From the NCBI GenBank assembly GCA_965371245.1, contig CBDUXT010000045.1, positions 1-45,540 on the forward strand: a stretch of DNA of 45,540 bases, in the 5' to 3' direction. The notes beneath the pieces are model-generated. The model was not told the origin of the DNA and did no database searches. It saw only the letters and a program-made list of their open reading frames with translations. A program made the position numbers and the translations under genes. The stretch is from CBDUXT01 sp965371245. Lineage in GTDB: Bacteria; Planctomycetota; Phycisphaerae; UBA1845. Of this stretch, positions 1-9,003 are shown in pieces (the stretch's first letter is position 1; each line of letters opens with the position of its first letter).

Positions 1-185
1 AACGTATTCGGATGAGACATCCGTTCGAAGAATGCCGGGTCGATGACCCGACCTACTCGGGTTTCGTTCGCGGCTGGGTTGGAGACCACCCATCGAACGG
101 GACACGTCAAAGAACCAGACTGTTGCCAATTCTTGTTTCGGGCCGCGGGCTCGACACCAGGACTGGATGAGGAGAAGAGAACACG

Positions 186-1562
186 ATGTACGAACGATCA
201 ATCACAAGCGTTTTGGGGCTCAGCTTGTTCGCTCTTGCGTTTTCTGCCGTGGCGGTACGCGGGCAGCACGAGGGCGTGAACTGGCCGTCCTTTCGCGGCC
301 CGGGCGCGTCCGGCGTCTCCGAGGGGCACTCCACGCCAACGACATGGAACGTGAAGGAGTCCAGAAACATCCGTTGGAAGACAGCGATTCCGGGGTTGGC
401 CCACTCGTCGCCGATCATCTGGGGCGACCGGCTCTTTGTCACCTCGGCCGTCAGCAGCGACAAAGAGCCCTATCTGCGCGTCGGGCTGTATGGGGCCAGC
501 CCGGACCACCCGGAAGACCTCGAGCACGATTTTCGACTCTATTGCCTGGACAAGAAGAATGGCAAGGTGCTCTGGGAGCGTACGGCACACCGCGGCATAC
601 CGCAGGTCAAACGGCACATCAAATCGACCCACGCCAACTGCACGCCCGCGACCGACGGCAAACACGTGGTGGCCTTCTTCGGCTCCGAAGGACTCTACTG
701 TTATGACCTGGATGGCAACCTGGTTTGGAAGAAAGACCTTGGTCTCCTGGACGCCGGTCCGTACGACGCGCCGGGGCTCCAATGGGCGTTTGCCAGCTCG
801 CCCATCATTCACGACGGGCGCGTGATCGTTCAGTGTGACGCGCGAAATCAGGCGTTCCTCGCGGCGTTTGACATCAAGGACGGAAAGGAACTCTGGCGCA
901 CGGCTCGCGAGGACGTGCCGACGTGGGGCACGCCGGCCGTTCATGTCGGTGAGAACCAAACGCAGATCATCGTCAACGGTTACAAGCACATGGGAGGCTA
1001 TGACGCGGCCACCGGCAAGGAACTCTGGAAACTCAGCGGCGGGGGGGATGTGCCGACGCCGACGCCGGTTGTCGCCGGCGACCTCATTTACATCACGAAC
1101 GCACACGGTCGTCTTAAGCCTCTCTACGCCGTCCGCGCGTCGGCCAGGGGTGACATCACGCTTGCCCCGGGGGAAACACGTAACGAAGCCATTGCCTGGA
1201 GTTACCCGAAACGTGGCATCTACCAGCAGACGCCGATTGTCTATCGAGGCCTGATCTACATGTGTCGTGGGAATGGCATTCTCACCGTGTACGACGCGAA
1301 AACCGGAAAGAAGCAATACGGACAGCGTCTTGGCACTGGCTCGACGGGCTTCACGGCTTCCGCCGTCGCGGGCGACGGCAAGCTCTATTTCACCAGCGAG
1401 GAGGGTGACATTTCCGTCATCAAGGCCGGGCCGACCTTCGAGCTTGTGGCCGAGAACGAGATGGGCGACATCTGCATGGCTTCGCCGGCCCTTTCAGAAG
1501 GTACGCTCTTTTATCGCACGCGGCATCACGTCATCGCGATCGGTGGGAGCGGCACTGACTAG
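186..1562 (+). CDS. Secreted PQQ-like beta-propeller repeat protein
   Basis: 458-residue protein with a signal peptide at residues 1 to about 26 (hydrophobic LGLSLFALAFSAVAV, then Gln). The mature part opens with NWPSFRGPGASGVSEG, the W-P-x-F-R-G-P signature seen at the start of many planctomycete propeller proteins. Blade repeats end in the usual D-x-x-(T/N)-G-K-x-x-W pattern: LDKKNGKVLWE near 121, FDIKDGKELW near 229, YDAATGKELW near 275, YDAKTGKKQYG near 370. This is the BamB/PQQ-like fold. The family binds or scaffolds in the periplasm or envelope and often has no known substrate. A purine-rich GGAGAAGAGA stretch precedes the ATG. It stands alone on the plus strand and is followed by a palindrome that could terminate it. 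No cytochrome motif is visible, so a true quinoprotein dehydrogenase is unlikely. Confidence 0.85.
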   Translation: MYERSITSVLGLSLFALAFSAVAVRGQHEGVNWPSFRGPGASGVSEGHSTPTTWNVKESRNIRWKTAIPGLAHSSPIIWGDRLFVTSAVSSDKEPYLRVGLYGASPDHPEDLEHDFRLYCLDKKNGKVLWERTAHRGIPQVKRHIKSTHANCTPATDGKHVVAFFGSEGLYCYDLDGNLVWKKDLGLLDAGPYDAPGLQWAFASSPIIHDGRVIVQCDARNQAFLAAFDIKDGKELWRTAREDVPTWGTPAVHVGENQTQIIVNGYKHMGGYDAATGKELWKLSGGGDVPTPTPVVAGDLIYITNAHGRLKPLYAVRASARGDITLAPGETRNEAIAWSYPKRGIYQQTPIVYRGLIYMCRGNGILTVYDAKTGKKQYGQRLGTGSTGFTASAVAGDGKLYFTSEEGDISVIKAGPTFELVAENEMGDICMASPALSEGTLFYRTRHHVIAIGGSGTD

Positions 1563-1584
1563 CGCGTTTTCTTCCGTGCCGAGC

Positions 1585-1610
1585 CGCGGGCTTGAAGCCC
1601 GCGCGGTTTT
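1585..1610 (+). terminator. GC-rich palindrome with T-tail after the first propeller gene
   Basis: CGCGGGCTTGAAGCCCGCG forms an 8-bp stem with a very small loop and is followed by GCGGTTTT. It lies 22 bp after the stop at 1562. It could act as a terminator, but it may equally be one of the short dispersed palindromes of this genome. Confidence 0.4.
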
Positions 1611-1668
1611 CCAGTCCGGCCGAGCCACTGGCGACGTATCGCACGGCCGATCCGGCGGGAGTCTAAAC

Positions 1669-2190
1669 ATGAACTCGCACAGTCTGATCGATTCTTTGGA
1701 CCGTTTCGGCCGGTTGTTGCCGGGTGTGGTTCGGGAGGTTCCTGCTGACCACGCGACGTGGCGACCGTCAAACGGGGCCTGGTCGATCCTCGAGGTCATC
1801 CGGCACCTCGCCGACGAGGAGGCCGAGGACTTTCGACCTCGTCTGGAGTCGATCCTACGCGATCCGGAAGCTCCATGGCCGCCGATCGACCCGCCGCGCT
1901 GGGCCGTCGAGCGTCACTACAACGAGGGTAGCTTGGACGAAGCGGTGGACCAGTTCACGGGGCGGCGGGCCGAGTCCGTCGTCTGGCTTCGCGGCCTGGT
2001 CGAGGTCGATTGGACGAAGGCCTTCCAGCGTCCCAAGCTGGGCGTCGCGATCCGTGCGGGCGATCTGCTGACGTCCTGGGCCGCCCACGACATGCTGCAC
2101 CTCCGGCAAATCGCCAAACGGATGTACGAGCTGACGCAGGACGCGGGCGGAGAGTTCGTGGCCGACTACGCCGGCGAGTGGAAGGCGTGA
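1669..2190 (+). CDS. DinB-family (DinB_2) protein
   Basis: 173 residues. The ATG at 1669 is chosen because GGCGGGAG lies just upstream and the protein then begins directly with the helical DinB fold. The family's metal-binding histidine triad is visible: His46 (EVIRHLADEE), His140 and His144 (WAAHDMLHLRQI). DinB-like four-helix bundle proteins use such a triad to bind a divalent metal. Many act as thiol-dependent S-transferases (for example bacillithiol or mycothiol related) or have no known role. The substrate cannot be told here. The reading frame is open far upstream to 1267, but that part overlaps the previous gene and has no family features. A second, distant DinB protein is at 43775-44263. 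Confidence 0.85.
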   Translation: MNSHSLIDSLDRFGRLLPGVVREVPADHATWRPSNGAWSILEVIRHLADEEAEDFRPRLESILRDPEAPWPPIDPPRWAVERHYNEGSLDEAVDQFTGRRAESVVWLRGLVEVDWTKAFQRPKLGVAIRAGDLLTSWAAHDMLHLRQIAKRMYELTQDAGGEFVADYAGEWKA

Positions 2191-2332
2191 CGGCGGACGA
2201 CGGGGATCTCGATTCCAGAGCAACGCTTGGTAGCGGCCTTCCCCGGACACTTCCCATGTGTATATGATGACAAACGAGCACGGAAGAGCCGTCGGTTCGG
2301 CCGCCGGTGACAATGATCGCGAGGAGTCTGCG

Positions 2333-3031
2333 ATGTTTCGGCACACGGTTGTTGACTTGACGGCCACGGGACTTGCCGCGGCATTGCTTCTTGGGTTGGT
2401 CGGCTGCGACCCGATGGCCCCGTGCGTGGGCTCGGGCGAGGGCATGTGTCCCGCGGGGCAGTTCTGCAAGGTTTCGCAAGACTCGCAACTTACGTGTGAT
2501 GCGCCCGGCGCGGTGGGCGTTTGCACGCCCGTCCCGGACCTATGCACGCTGGCGTTCTCGCCCGTGTGCGGATGCGACGGCCTGACCTACGCCAACCCGT
2601 GCATGGCCGATTCCGCCGGCGTGAATGTTGCGCGCACCGGGGAGTGCGACGACGGGCTGTGTTGTGATCCGGCCACCATGCCGGGTGCCGACGACAATCC
2701 TCCGTGCGTCGAAGGCGTGACCTGCTGCGGCGATGGGCAATGGAGGTGCAACGAGAGTGGGGCGACGACGACCTGCGACACCGTTGGCTCGGAGTGTTCC
2801 GAGGTGTGCGGCGGCATCGCGGGGACCGTCTGCACCGATTCCCGCATGTACTGCAAGATGAATGTTGCGGAGTGCTGTTGCGACTTTCAGGGCATCTGTG
2901 TTCCGCGGCCCGAGGTCTGCATCGAGATCTTCGATCCCGTCTGCGGCTGCGACGGCGTGACGTACTCGAACGACTGCTTCGCCGCCGCGGCCGGCGTGAG
3001 CATCGACCATACGGGGGAATGCGGAACCTGA
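2333..3031 (+). CDS. Kazal-type double-module lipoprotein
   Basis: 232 residues, starting at an ATG with GAGGAG seven bases upstream. The signal peptide ends in the lipobox L-V-G-Cys25, so it should be a lipid-anchored envelope protein. The mature part is very rich in cysteine and consists of two copies of one module. Each module has a short Cys segment ending F/Y-C-K (residues 31-55 and 159-183), a C-x-P-x-P linker, and a Kazal-like core with PVCGCDG-x-TY-x-N (residues 78-88 and 203-214) closing in TGEC (102-105 and 227-230). Between them lies another Cys-rich stretch (109-155). Kazal domains in animals inhibit serine proteases. Bacterial ones are much less studied, so protease inhibition at the cell surface is an inference. 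It is followed by a 459-bp gap of degenerate repeats. Confidence 0.8.
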   Translation: MFRHTVVDLTATGLAAALLLGLVGCDPMAPCVGSGEGMCPAGQFCKVSQDSQLTCDAPGAVGVCTPVPDLCTLAFSPVCGCDGLTYANPCMADSAGVNVARTGECDDGLCCDPATMPGADDNPPCVEGVTCCGDGQWRCNESGATTTCDTVGSECSEVCGGIAGTVCTDSRMYCKMNVAECCCDFQGICVPRPEVCIEIFDPVCGCDGVTYSNDCFAAAAGVSIDHTGECGT

Positions 3032-3490
3032 CGTGGCGTCGGAACCGGTTTCAAGGTGTGTGGATCGGGAGTCTTGGCCCGTGCGGCATACCCAGCCCAA
3101 AGGCGCAGGCATGGGTGTCCCGCGCAGATTTCGACGGGCGAGCGGTCATGCCTTCGCTGCGCTCGGAGGGCGTTTCAAACTTCCTAACTTTCCGAGGGCC
3201 GACCCTAAGGGAGCGATTTTCTCCGGGAACGTCGGTCCGCTTCCTCACCGGCGCGGCTGGGCTCAAGATCGTGCTCGTGAAGACCCATGCCGCCTACGCG
3301 GTGGCAAGAAGAACGGGTCTGCGGTCCGGGAGCGCGGGTGAACTCGGAAAACCAAGACCCGATCACAAAGGGAATGGCGTTAAGAAACCAGAGGGCGGGC
3401 CGGCGCCGGCGCAACGAACCCCCTTGGGCCGATATGCTCATGCATGAGCCCGTAGGGAAGCGCGGAGTTACGACCGCTTGGTACTCCGGG
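3032..3490. other. 459-bp convergent intergenic region with degenerate repeats
   Basis: Lies between the 3' ends of the Kazal lipoprotein (plus) and the first tandem propeller gene (minus). No convincing gene is seen. It holds a decayed family D hairpin (3194-3260) and a short stretch near 3090-3125 that resembles the core of family A (GCCCAAAGGCGCAGGCATGGGT). Confidence 0.6.
3194..3260. repeat. Family D hairpin repeat, degenerate
   Basis: The left arm reads GAGGGCCGACCCTAAGGGAG and the right arm GGTCCGCTTCCTCACCGGCGC. These are mismatched versions of the two arms of the family D palindrome, whose clean copy is at 35502-35568. Confidence 0.5.
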
Positions 3491-4783
3491 TCAGCCCAGT
3501 TCGAAGGCCATGATGTGCTTTCGGTCGCGAACGTAGAGCGTCGTGCCCGCGATCGTCGGGGTTGCCCAGGCCTGGCTCGCGCCGATGTCGCACTTTGAAT
3601 GGATCGTCAGGTCGTCCGGCGTGGGCGTGGTCAGGGCGAGCTGGCCGTCCTCGTCGAGAATAATCACCTTGCCGTCTGCGAGAACACACGTCGCTCGCTT
3701 GAAGCCCCGCTTCCGCCAGGCGATCTTTCCGGTCTTCATGTTGATGCCCACAAGCAGGGTGGGTCCGAAGTCGCCACTTGATCCGTAGGCGTAGTCGCCG
3801 ATGGCGACCACGCTGCCGAACAGCACGCGCATCTTGCGTGTGTACCAGAGCTCTCTTGCGACCGTCCGGCTGCCGTCGCGGGTCAGGCGGGCGCCTCGCG
3901 AGCCCCCGCTGTAGGCCGACGACATAAAGAGCAGGTCCTTCCCGTTGAACAAGGGCGTCGAGACGTTCTCGTCATAGGATGTGCTGTGAGGTAGGCCCCA
4001 GAGACGCCGGCCGTTGCTGGGATCGATCCCCGCCAACTCTTTACACATGAACAAGACCAGCTGGTCTTGGCCCTGAAAGTTGATCAGAATCGGCGATGAG
4101 TAGGTGTTGTCGTACTCGGTGGTTTCGAAGTCGCGATTGTCCCATGCCACGCTTCCGTCACCGGCGCGGAAGGCCACGAGGCTCTGTTGCTGCTGTTTCT
4201 CTTCATCGGTCTTGCGACCCAGGGGCACGATGATGGTGTTTTTGTACGCGATCAGGCTTGACGAGTAGCCGCGTTGAGTAATCACGGCGTCGAACTCACT
4301 CACGAGGTCGTGCTTCCACTTCACGTTGCCTGACTTCTTGTCCCGACAGTGCAGCACCGAGTTGGTGCCCATCGTGAAGACACTATTGCCCAAGATCAAC
4401 GGGGTGGAGTGTGGTCCGGCGCCGTACTCGGCCATCACCTTGGTAAACGGCGAAGCGTTTCCGTGCTCCCAGATAGTCTTGCCCGTCTTGGCGTCGAGGG
4501 CGACCGCGAACTCCTTCTCGCCGGAGCGGTACATGGTGTAGAGCATCCCCTCATCGACCAGGATGGTGGCATAGCTATCACCGAGTTCCCGCCGCCAGAG
4601 GCGTGGCGGGCCGTCTTCGGGCCACTTGTCGGCGAGTTTCCCTGTATCGGCGTGGAAGTCGCGGTTGGGTCCGCCCCATTGGGGCCACTGACCCAGCGCG
4701 GTGTCGGTTGCGAACGTAATGAGGAGCGCCGCCACGAGAGCCGCATGCAGGGAGCGCACTGGTGAGCATCGAGCCGTCTTCAT
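3491..4783 (-). CDS. PQQ-like beta-propeller protein, tandem paralog 1
   Basis: 430 residues. The start ATG at 4783 has GGAAGGTGA upstream. Signal peptide about 1-31 (ALVAALLITFATDTALG), then QWPQWGGPNRDF, which is shared almost exactly with the next two genes upstream in the transcript. Repeated blade ends include LDAKTGKTIWE, DKKSGNVKWK and INMKTGKIAWRK. The C-terminus is HIMAFELG. It is the promoter-distal member of a three-gene tandem set (3491-7715), each beginning Q-W-x-Q-W-G-G-P-N-R-D-F and each about 425-430 residues, so the set most likely arose by duplication. A BamB-like envelope scaffold or binding role is the general expectation. The ligand is unknown. A QQQQ run near residue 204 is an oddity of this copy. 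Confidence 0.85.
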   Translation of the reverse strand: MKTARCSPVRSLHAALVAALLITFATDTALGQWPQWGGPNRDFHADTGKLADKWPEDGPPRLWRRELGDSYATILVDEGMLYTMYRSGEKEFAVALDAKTGKTIWEHGNASPFTKVMAEYGAGPHSTPLILGNSVFTMGTNSVLHCRDKKSGNVKWKHDLVSEFDAVITQRGYSSSLIAYKNTIIVPLGRKTDEEKQQQQSLVAFRAGDGSVAWDNRDFETTEYDNTYSSPILINFQGQDQLVLFMCKELAGIDPSNGRRLWGLPHSTSYDENVSTPLFNGKDLLFMSSAYSGGSRGARLTRDGSRTVARELWYTRKMRVLFGSVVAIGDYAYGSSGDFGPTLLVGINMKTGKIAWRKRGFKRATCVLADGKVIILDEDGQLALTTPTPDDLTIHSKCDIGASQAWATPTIAGTTLYVRDRKHIMAFELG

Positions 4784-4861
4784 GGTATCACCTTCCGTTG
4801 TTCGCGGCCCGCGCGGGCGAGGCGCCGGTCGCCCCGCAAATGCGAGCCTGGTCAGTTAAGC

Positions 4862-4879
4862 GGCGGGCAACAGCCCGCC
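4862..4879. repeat. Family H short palindrome
   Basis: GGCGGGC-AACA-GCCCGCC, a 7-bp stem with a 4-base loop, in the gap between two tandem propeller genes. A near-identical copy with loop AATA is at 17160-17177. Confidence 0.65.
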
Positions 4880-4924
4880 CTACGTTCCTCTTTCATGCCG
4901 CGGCGGACCGCGGGCGTCTTGCCC

Positions 4925-6199
4925 TTACCCGAGATCGATCGCCATGATCGTCTTTTTGTCACGAAGGAACAACCGATGGCCTACAAGGGTCGGCGCGGTC
5001 CAGGCGACCTTGGACAACAGCTTCGCGGTCGCGTGGATCTTGATGCCTTTGGCCGAGGGTGTGGCGATCGACAGCCCGCCCTCTTCATCCAGAAGAATCA
5101 GCTTCTGGTCGGCGTAGAGCAACTGCGCCTTGGGAACCACCCCGCGCTTTCGAAACGACATCCTTCCCGTTTCGACGTTGACGGCCCCGAAGAACGTCGG
5201 ACCATTACCGCCGGTCGAGGCGAAGATCCGGTCGCCGATGCGAATCGCACTGCCGAAATGAATCTGCATTTTTCGCTGATGCCAGAGTTCGTCGATGTTC
5301 GTGAGACCTTCCGCTCGTGTCAGCTTGAGCATTCGACCGCCGGTGTTGTAGGCCGAGGAGATGAACAGCCTGTTGTCGTCGTCCCAGATCGGCGTGCTGG
5401 CGTTGACGTTCCAGTCCGTCTTGTGCGGATGGGTCCAGTACAGCTCGCCGTTCTCAGGGTTCAGCCCGACCACCGCAGGCGACATCAGGACGACGACCTG
5501 CACCTGGCCGTCCACATCAATGAGGAGAGGCGATCCATAGGCGTTGGCGAAGTCATGCTTCGCCCACGCGACCGCTCCGTCGCTCTTGCGAAAAGCCATC
5601 ACGCCGTGGGCCTTGCCGCCGACAGGAAGGATGATCGTGTCCTTGTACGCCAGCGGGCTTGAGGCGTAGCCCCATGTCGGCTTGGTCGCCCCGTATTCCT
5701 TCGTCAGGTCATGGAGCCAGAGAACCTTGCCGGTCTTTGCGTCGAGGCAATGCAGCTTGCCGCTGATGCCCACCGTAAAGAGCCGGCCGGCGTCGATCAA
5801 CGGTGTCGATCGCGGACCGACCCCGAAGCCGCGATCGAGCCCCTTAAGGAGCTTCGCTTGATAGGCTCGCTCCCAAACGGTCTTCCCGGTGTCGGCCTCC
5901 AACGCGATGATCACCTCTTCGCTTCCGCGGCGGTACATCGTGTAGAGCGTTCCATCGACGGCGGCGATGGTGGAGTAGCCGTCGCCCAGGGGGCGCTCCC
6001 AGAGGCGCCTGGGGCCACCCTCCGGCCAATCGGTGGAGAGCCCGGTCACGTCAGAGGTGAAGTCGCGGTTAGGTCCGCCCCATTGAGGCCATTGGGCGAA
6101 CGCCGGCCGCGGCGCCGCCATCAGCACCGCGGTGAGGATCACCAAAGACCAGGCCGCCAGAACGCACCCCGCGGTCTTGTTTGCGTTGGATCGCTTCAT
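4925..6199 (-). CDS. PQQ-like beta-propeller protein, tandem paralog 2
   Basis: 424 residues. The ATG at 6199 is preferred because GGAGG stands 8-11 bases upstream. A GTG at 6229 would add ten residues and has no such site. Signal peptide about 1-36 (hydrophobic LAAWSLVILTAVLMAA, then FA-Q). The mature start QWPQWGGPNRDFTSD matches its neighbours. Blade motifs include LEADTGKTVWE, LDAKTGKVLW and VNVETGRMSFRK. The C-terminus IMAIDLG parallels IMAFELG of paralog 1 and IVALDLS of paralog 3. It is probably exported to the periplasm or outer envelope. No catalytic residues can be assigned. Confidence 0.85.
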   Translation of the reverse strand: MKRSNANKTAGCVLAAWSLVILTAVLMAAPRPAFAQWPQWGGPNRDFTSDVTGLSTDWPEGGPRRLWERPLGDGYSTIAAVDGTLYTMYRRGSEEVIIALEADTGKTVWERAYQAKLLKGLDRGFGVGPRSTPLIDAGRLFTVGISGKLHCLDAKTGKVLWLHDLTKEYGATKPTWGYASSPLAYKDTIILPVGGKAHGVMAFRKSDGAVAWAKHDFANAYGSPLLIDVDGQVQVVVLMSPAVVGLNPENGELYWTHPHKTDWNVNASTPIWDDDNRLFISSAYNTGGRMLKLTRAEGLTNIDELWHQRKMQIHFGSAIRIGDRIFASTGGNGPTFFGAVNVETGRMSFRKRGVVPKAQLLYADQKLILLDEEGGLSIATPSAKGIKIHATAKLLSKVAWTAPTLVGHRLFLRDKKTIMAIDLG

Positions 6200-6275
6200 C
6201 GAGTTCACTCCTCCGATCTCTGGGGACACCGTCTTGTCACTTGTGACGATGTGTACATGCTGGTTGTCTTAAACC

Positions 6276-6328
6276 GAGCCGCGACCGTCAGGAAGCGGTT
6301 CCTTGTCGATCTTGGTCGCTTCCTGACA
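6276..6328. repeat. Family D hairpin repeat, shortened
   Basis: GAGCCGCGACCGTCAGGAAGCG is followed after a 12-base loop by CGCTTCCTGACA. The second arm stops early compared with the full element. It sits between two tandem propeller genes. Confidence 0.6.
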
Positions 6329-6345
6329 GCCTGTTGAACAAAGCG

Positions 6346-6372
6346 GTAGGGTGCGTCCCGGACGCACCCTAC
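6346..6372. repeat. 13-bp perfect inverted repeat
   Basis: GTAGGGTGCGTCC-C-GGACGCACCCTAC, a perfect 13-bp inverted repeat with a single central base. A related core (TACGTCCCGGACGCACC) occurs at 34270-34286 inside the 3' end of hemW, so this is a dispersed element rather than a dedicated terminator. Confidence 0.6.
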
Positions 6373-6434
6373 GGCCGGAGGCCCGTGCCAACACCGAGTT
6401 CAGGGTTGCTTCAAGGGGTCGATAGCCCACCCGC

Positions 6435-7715
6435 TCAGTCGACCCGGCCGATCGAGAGGTCGAGCGCCACGATCGTCTCGTTGTCGCGAAGATAGAGCCG
6501 CGTGCCGATCAGCGACGGCGCCGACCAGGCCTTTTTCTGCAGGATGCTGGCCTTGGATCGCACCGTCAGCCCCTGGGGCGTGGCGGTTGCCAGCGTCAGC
6601 GTTCCGTCTTCATCGAGAATGATCAGCTTTCCGTCGGCGCTGATGATGTTCGCCTTGGTGTACCCACGCTCTTGCCAGGCGATTTCACCGGTCTCGGCGT
6701 TGATGGCCGTCAGCGTATCGGCCCGGCCGCCGGCGGGACCGTAAAGGTGGTTGCCGATGCGTACGAGCGTTCCCTGACCGACCCCCATCTTCTTGTTCGC
6801 CCAGACCTCCTCGACGGTCGTCTTTCCGTTCCTGTTGGTGAGTTTGAGCGTATGCATGCCCGCGTCACCGCCGGAGGTCACATGCAGCAGCCCACCGGGA
6901 CCCTGGATCGGCGTGTTGATGTTTGTCTTCCACTGGTTGACGTGTTCGCGGCGCCAGAGAATCTCTCCATCGGTCGGGTTGATCCCCACGATCTCCCGAT
7001 CGACCAGGAGCGCGAGTTGCGACTGGTTACCCACCTTGATCGCAACCGGCGAGGAATAGACGCTCGTGAAACTATGCTTTTTCCACAGCAAAGAGCCGCC
7101 GGCCACGTCGAACGCCATCAGGCCGGCACTGTCTCCGCCGGCAGCCAGAATCAGCGTTCCGTGATGAACGATGGGACTTGAGGCGAACCCGTAATAGGGC
7201 GACGTGGCCCCGAACTGCTTGACCAGGTCGTGGGACCACACCTTCTTACCGTTGGTCTTGTCCAGGCAGGTCAGTCGGCCGGTCATACCCAGCATGACCA
7301 CGTGCTTCCCGCTAACCACAGGCGTCGATCGGGGCCCGACGCCGTATCGCTTCTCGATGCCGTCGATCAGCGGGGCCGGGTACTTGTGCTCCCAAATCGT
7401 CTTGCCCGTATCCGGATCCATCGCGACCAGAAACTCGTCGTCGCCCTGCCGATAGCTTGTGATGAGACGTCCGGCGTCCTGTAGGATGGTCGCATACCCC
7501 GCACCCAGCGGACGGCTCCAGACCTGTTTGGGTCCGTCCTCCGGCCACTTCGCCGCCAGGCCCTTGCCCGACGCGGTGAAGTCCCTGTTGGGTCCGCCCC
7601 ACTGCGACCACTGCGCCGCGGCCGGCGAGGCGAAGAGAGCGACCACCAAACTTCCCATGAGCACCGCGCTCAACCGTACCTGCACGCATTCCCGTTTTGT
7701 TGACATTCGTCGCAT
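6435..7715 (-). CDS. PQQ-like beta-propeller protein, tandem paralog 3
   Basis: 426 residues from the ATG at 7715, which has AGAGAGG six bases upstream. In-frame ATGs at 7721 and 7706 and a TTG at 7769 are alternatives. Signal peptide about 1-34 (VLMGSLVVALFASPAAA), then QWSQWGGPNRDFTAS. Blade signatures are MDPDTGKTIWE, LDKTNGKKVW, INPTDGEILW and INAETGEIAW. This is the first gene of the three-paralog tandem. It has a short C-terminal tail (SIGRVD) beyond the shared IVALDL ending. The 80-bp gap to the upstream propeller gene is compatible with co-transcription. Confidence 0.85.
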   Translation of the reverse strand: MRRMSTKRECVQVRLSAVLMGSLVVALFASPAAAQWSQWGGPNRDFTASGKGLAAKWPEDGPKQVWSRPLGAGYATILQDAGRLITSYRQGDDEFLVAMDPDTGKTIWEHKYPAPLIDGIEKRYGVGPRSTPVVSGKHVVMLGMTGRLTCLDKTNGKKVWSHDLVKQFGATSPYYGFASSPIVHHGTLILAAGGDSAGLMAFDVAGGSLLWKKHSFTSVYSSPVAIKVGNQSQLALLVDREIVGINPTDGEILWRREHVNQWKTNINTPIQGPGGLLHVTSGGDAGMHTLKLTNRNGKTTVEEVWANKKMGVGQGTLVRIGNHLYGPAGGRADTLTAINAETGEIAWQERGYTKANIISADGKLIILDEDGTLTLATATPQGLTVRSKASILQKKAWSAPSLIGTRLYLRDNETIVALDLSIGRVD

Positions 7716-7796
7716 GACCATCCTCTCTGAAAGTTGCCCTGATTTCCCCAGCGCCCCGCGCCGGTCCAACCCCGACCGCGCCCGAGTCCGCGTCGT

Positions 7797-8966
7797 TCAT
7801 TTTCCCGCGAAACAGTAGACGATACCGTCCTCGTTGGCGATCACCAGCGCCGCGTCCGCCACGGCGGGTGAGGCCGTGAACGGCGCGCCGGACTCGAATC
7901 GCCAGGTTTCCTTGCCTGATTTCACGTCGATGGCGTAGAGATTCCCATCACCGGAGCCAACAAACACTCGGTTCCCCACAATCACCGGCGACCCATCGAT
8001 TCGCCCTTTGGTTTCGAACGTCCAGCGGAGCTTCCCGGTCTTGATGTCCAGCGCCCGCAACCGTTTGTCACGCGAGCCGAGAACCACCACGCGGTCCGTC
8101 ACGGCCGCCGACGACATATAGGGAAACTCTCGGTCCGGATCCTGGAACGTCCAGACGGTCGTCGCGGACTTCCACTCGATCCCCAGCACCTGAGCCCCAT
8201 ATGTGCCGATGAACGCGCGCCCCGCCTGGACGGCCGCCGACGCGCCGCACACCGAACCAAGCGATGTCTTGGCGACCGACGTTCCATCGGACAGGCGGAT
8301 GACGTGAAGGTATTCGTCGCAGCCGGCGGCCACGACGTTGTCACCGGCCAATCCCGGCGTGCCATGCACTCGTCCCTCGGTCTCGAACTTCCAGAGGAGC
8401 GAGCCGTCCTTCATCGCCAGGCAATAGACGAACCCGTCGTACGAACCGAAGATGATGCGACCACCGGCGTGGTTGGCGGCCGAGATGATTTGACCCTCCG
8501 ACTCGAAGGTCCATTTTGCCTTGCCGGTTTTCGCATCGACCGCGTGCATCTTGCCGATGTCGTCCCCGAAGTAGATCACGCCGTCCAACACCGTGGGCGA
8601 CGAGCGAATCATCTCTTTGGCTTCGTACTTCCACCGCTCTTTTCCGGTGGCCAGATCAAGTGCGTAGAGGAAGCCGTCATCGCAGCCGACGTACACGACG
8701 CCGCCAACGATAGCGGCCGACGACCCGATCGGCTCGGGCATTTCGACCTTCCATCGAACCTTGAGCTCTTTGGGGAGTGAGCCGGGGGCAACTCCCGTGA
8801 GCCGCGGATTGCCCCTAAACATAGGCCAGTCGCGAGCCGAGGCGCTGGTGGCCGCACGCGGCTGTGCGCCCGCCATCACCACTGAAGGGATCACCAGACA
8901 TGCAAGGGCCAGGGCTAGCGGTGCGACACACCTGAATCGACGCCCCCCACGAGCCGGGTTTGTCAC
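7797..8966 (-). CDS. PQQ-like (BamB-type) beta-propeller protein
   Basis: 389 residues from a GTG at 8966. The same frame is open to an ATG at 9143, but the extra 59 residues are the translation of a family D repeat (residues reading TEPRPSGSGR at 9004-9028). The GTG start gives a proper signal peptide: basic n-region with RGGRRFR, then APLALALACLVIPSVVMA. Mature part: DWPMFRGNPRLTG, then at least seven regular blades of about 40 residues (ALDLATGKERWKYEAK, VDAKTGKAKWTFES, LAMKDGSLLWKFET, LDIKTGKLRWTFET, IDVKSGKETWRFES). This is the most regular propeller in the window and the closest to BamB. The choice of start is an inference. The propeller assignment is firm. Confidence 0.85.
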   Translation of the reverse strand: MTNPARGGRRFRCVAPLALALACLVIPSVVMAGAQPRAATSASARDWPMFRGNPRLTGVAPGSLPKELKVRWKVEMPEPIGSSAAIVGGVVYVGCDDGFLYALDLATGKERWKYEAKEMIRSSPTVLDGVIYFGDDIGKMHAVDAKTGKAKWTFESEGQIISAANHAGGRIIFGSYDGFVYCLAMKDGSLLWKFETEGRVHGTPGLAGDNVVAAGCDEYLHVIRLSDGTSVAKTSLGSVCGASAAVQAGRAFIGTYGAQVLGIEWKSATTVWTFQDPDREFPYMSSAAVTDRVVVLGSRDKRLRALDIKTGKLRWTFETKGRIDGSPVIVGNRVFVGSGDGNLYAIDVKSGKETWRFESGAPFTASPAVADAALVIANEDGIVYCFAGK

Positions 8967-9003
8967 GAAACGGTTTGCCCGAGGATCGATTACGCTCGTC
9001 CTT

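Noticed and set aside
186..1562. Quinoprotein alcohol dehydrogenase function for the propeller genes
   Set aside because: The proteins lack the length, the visible active-site signature and the cytochrome c motif of true PQQ dehydrogenases, and fit the BamB-like group better.
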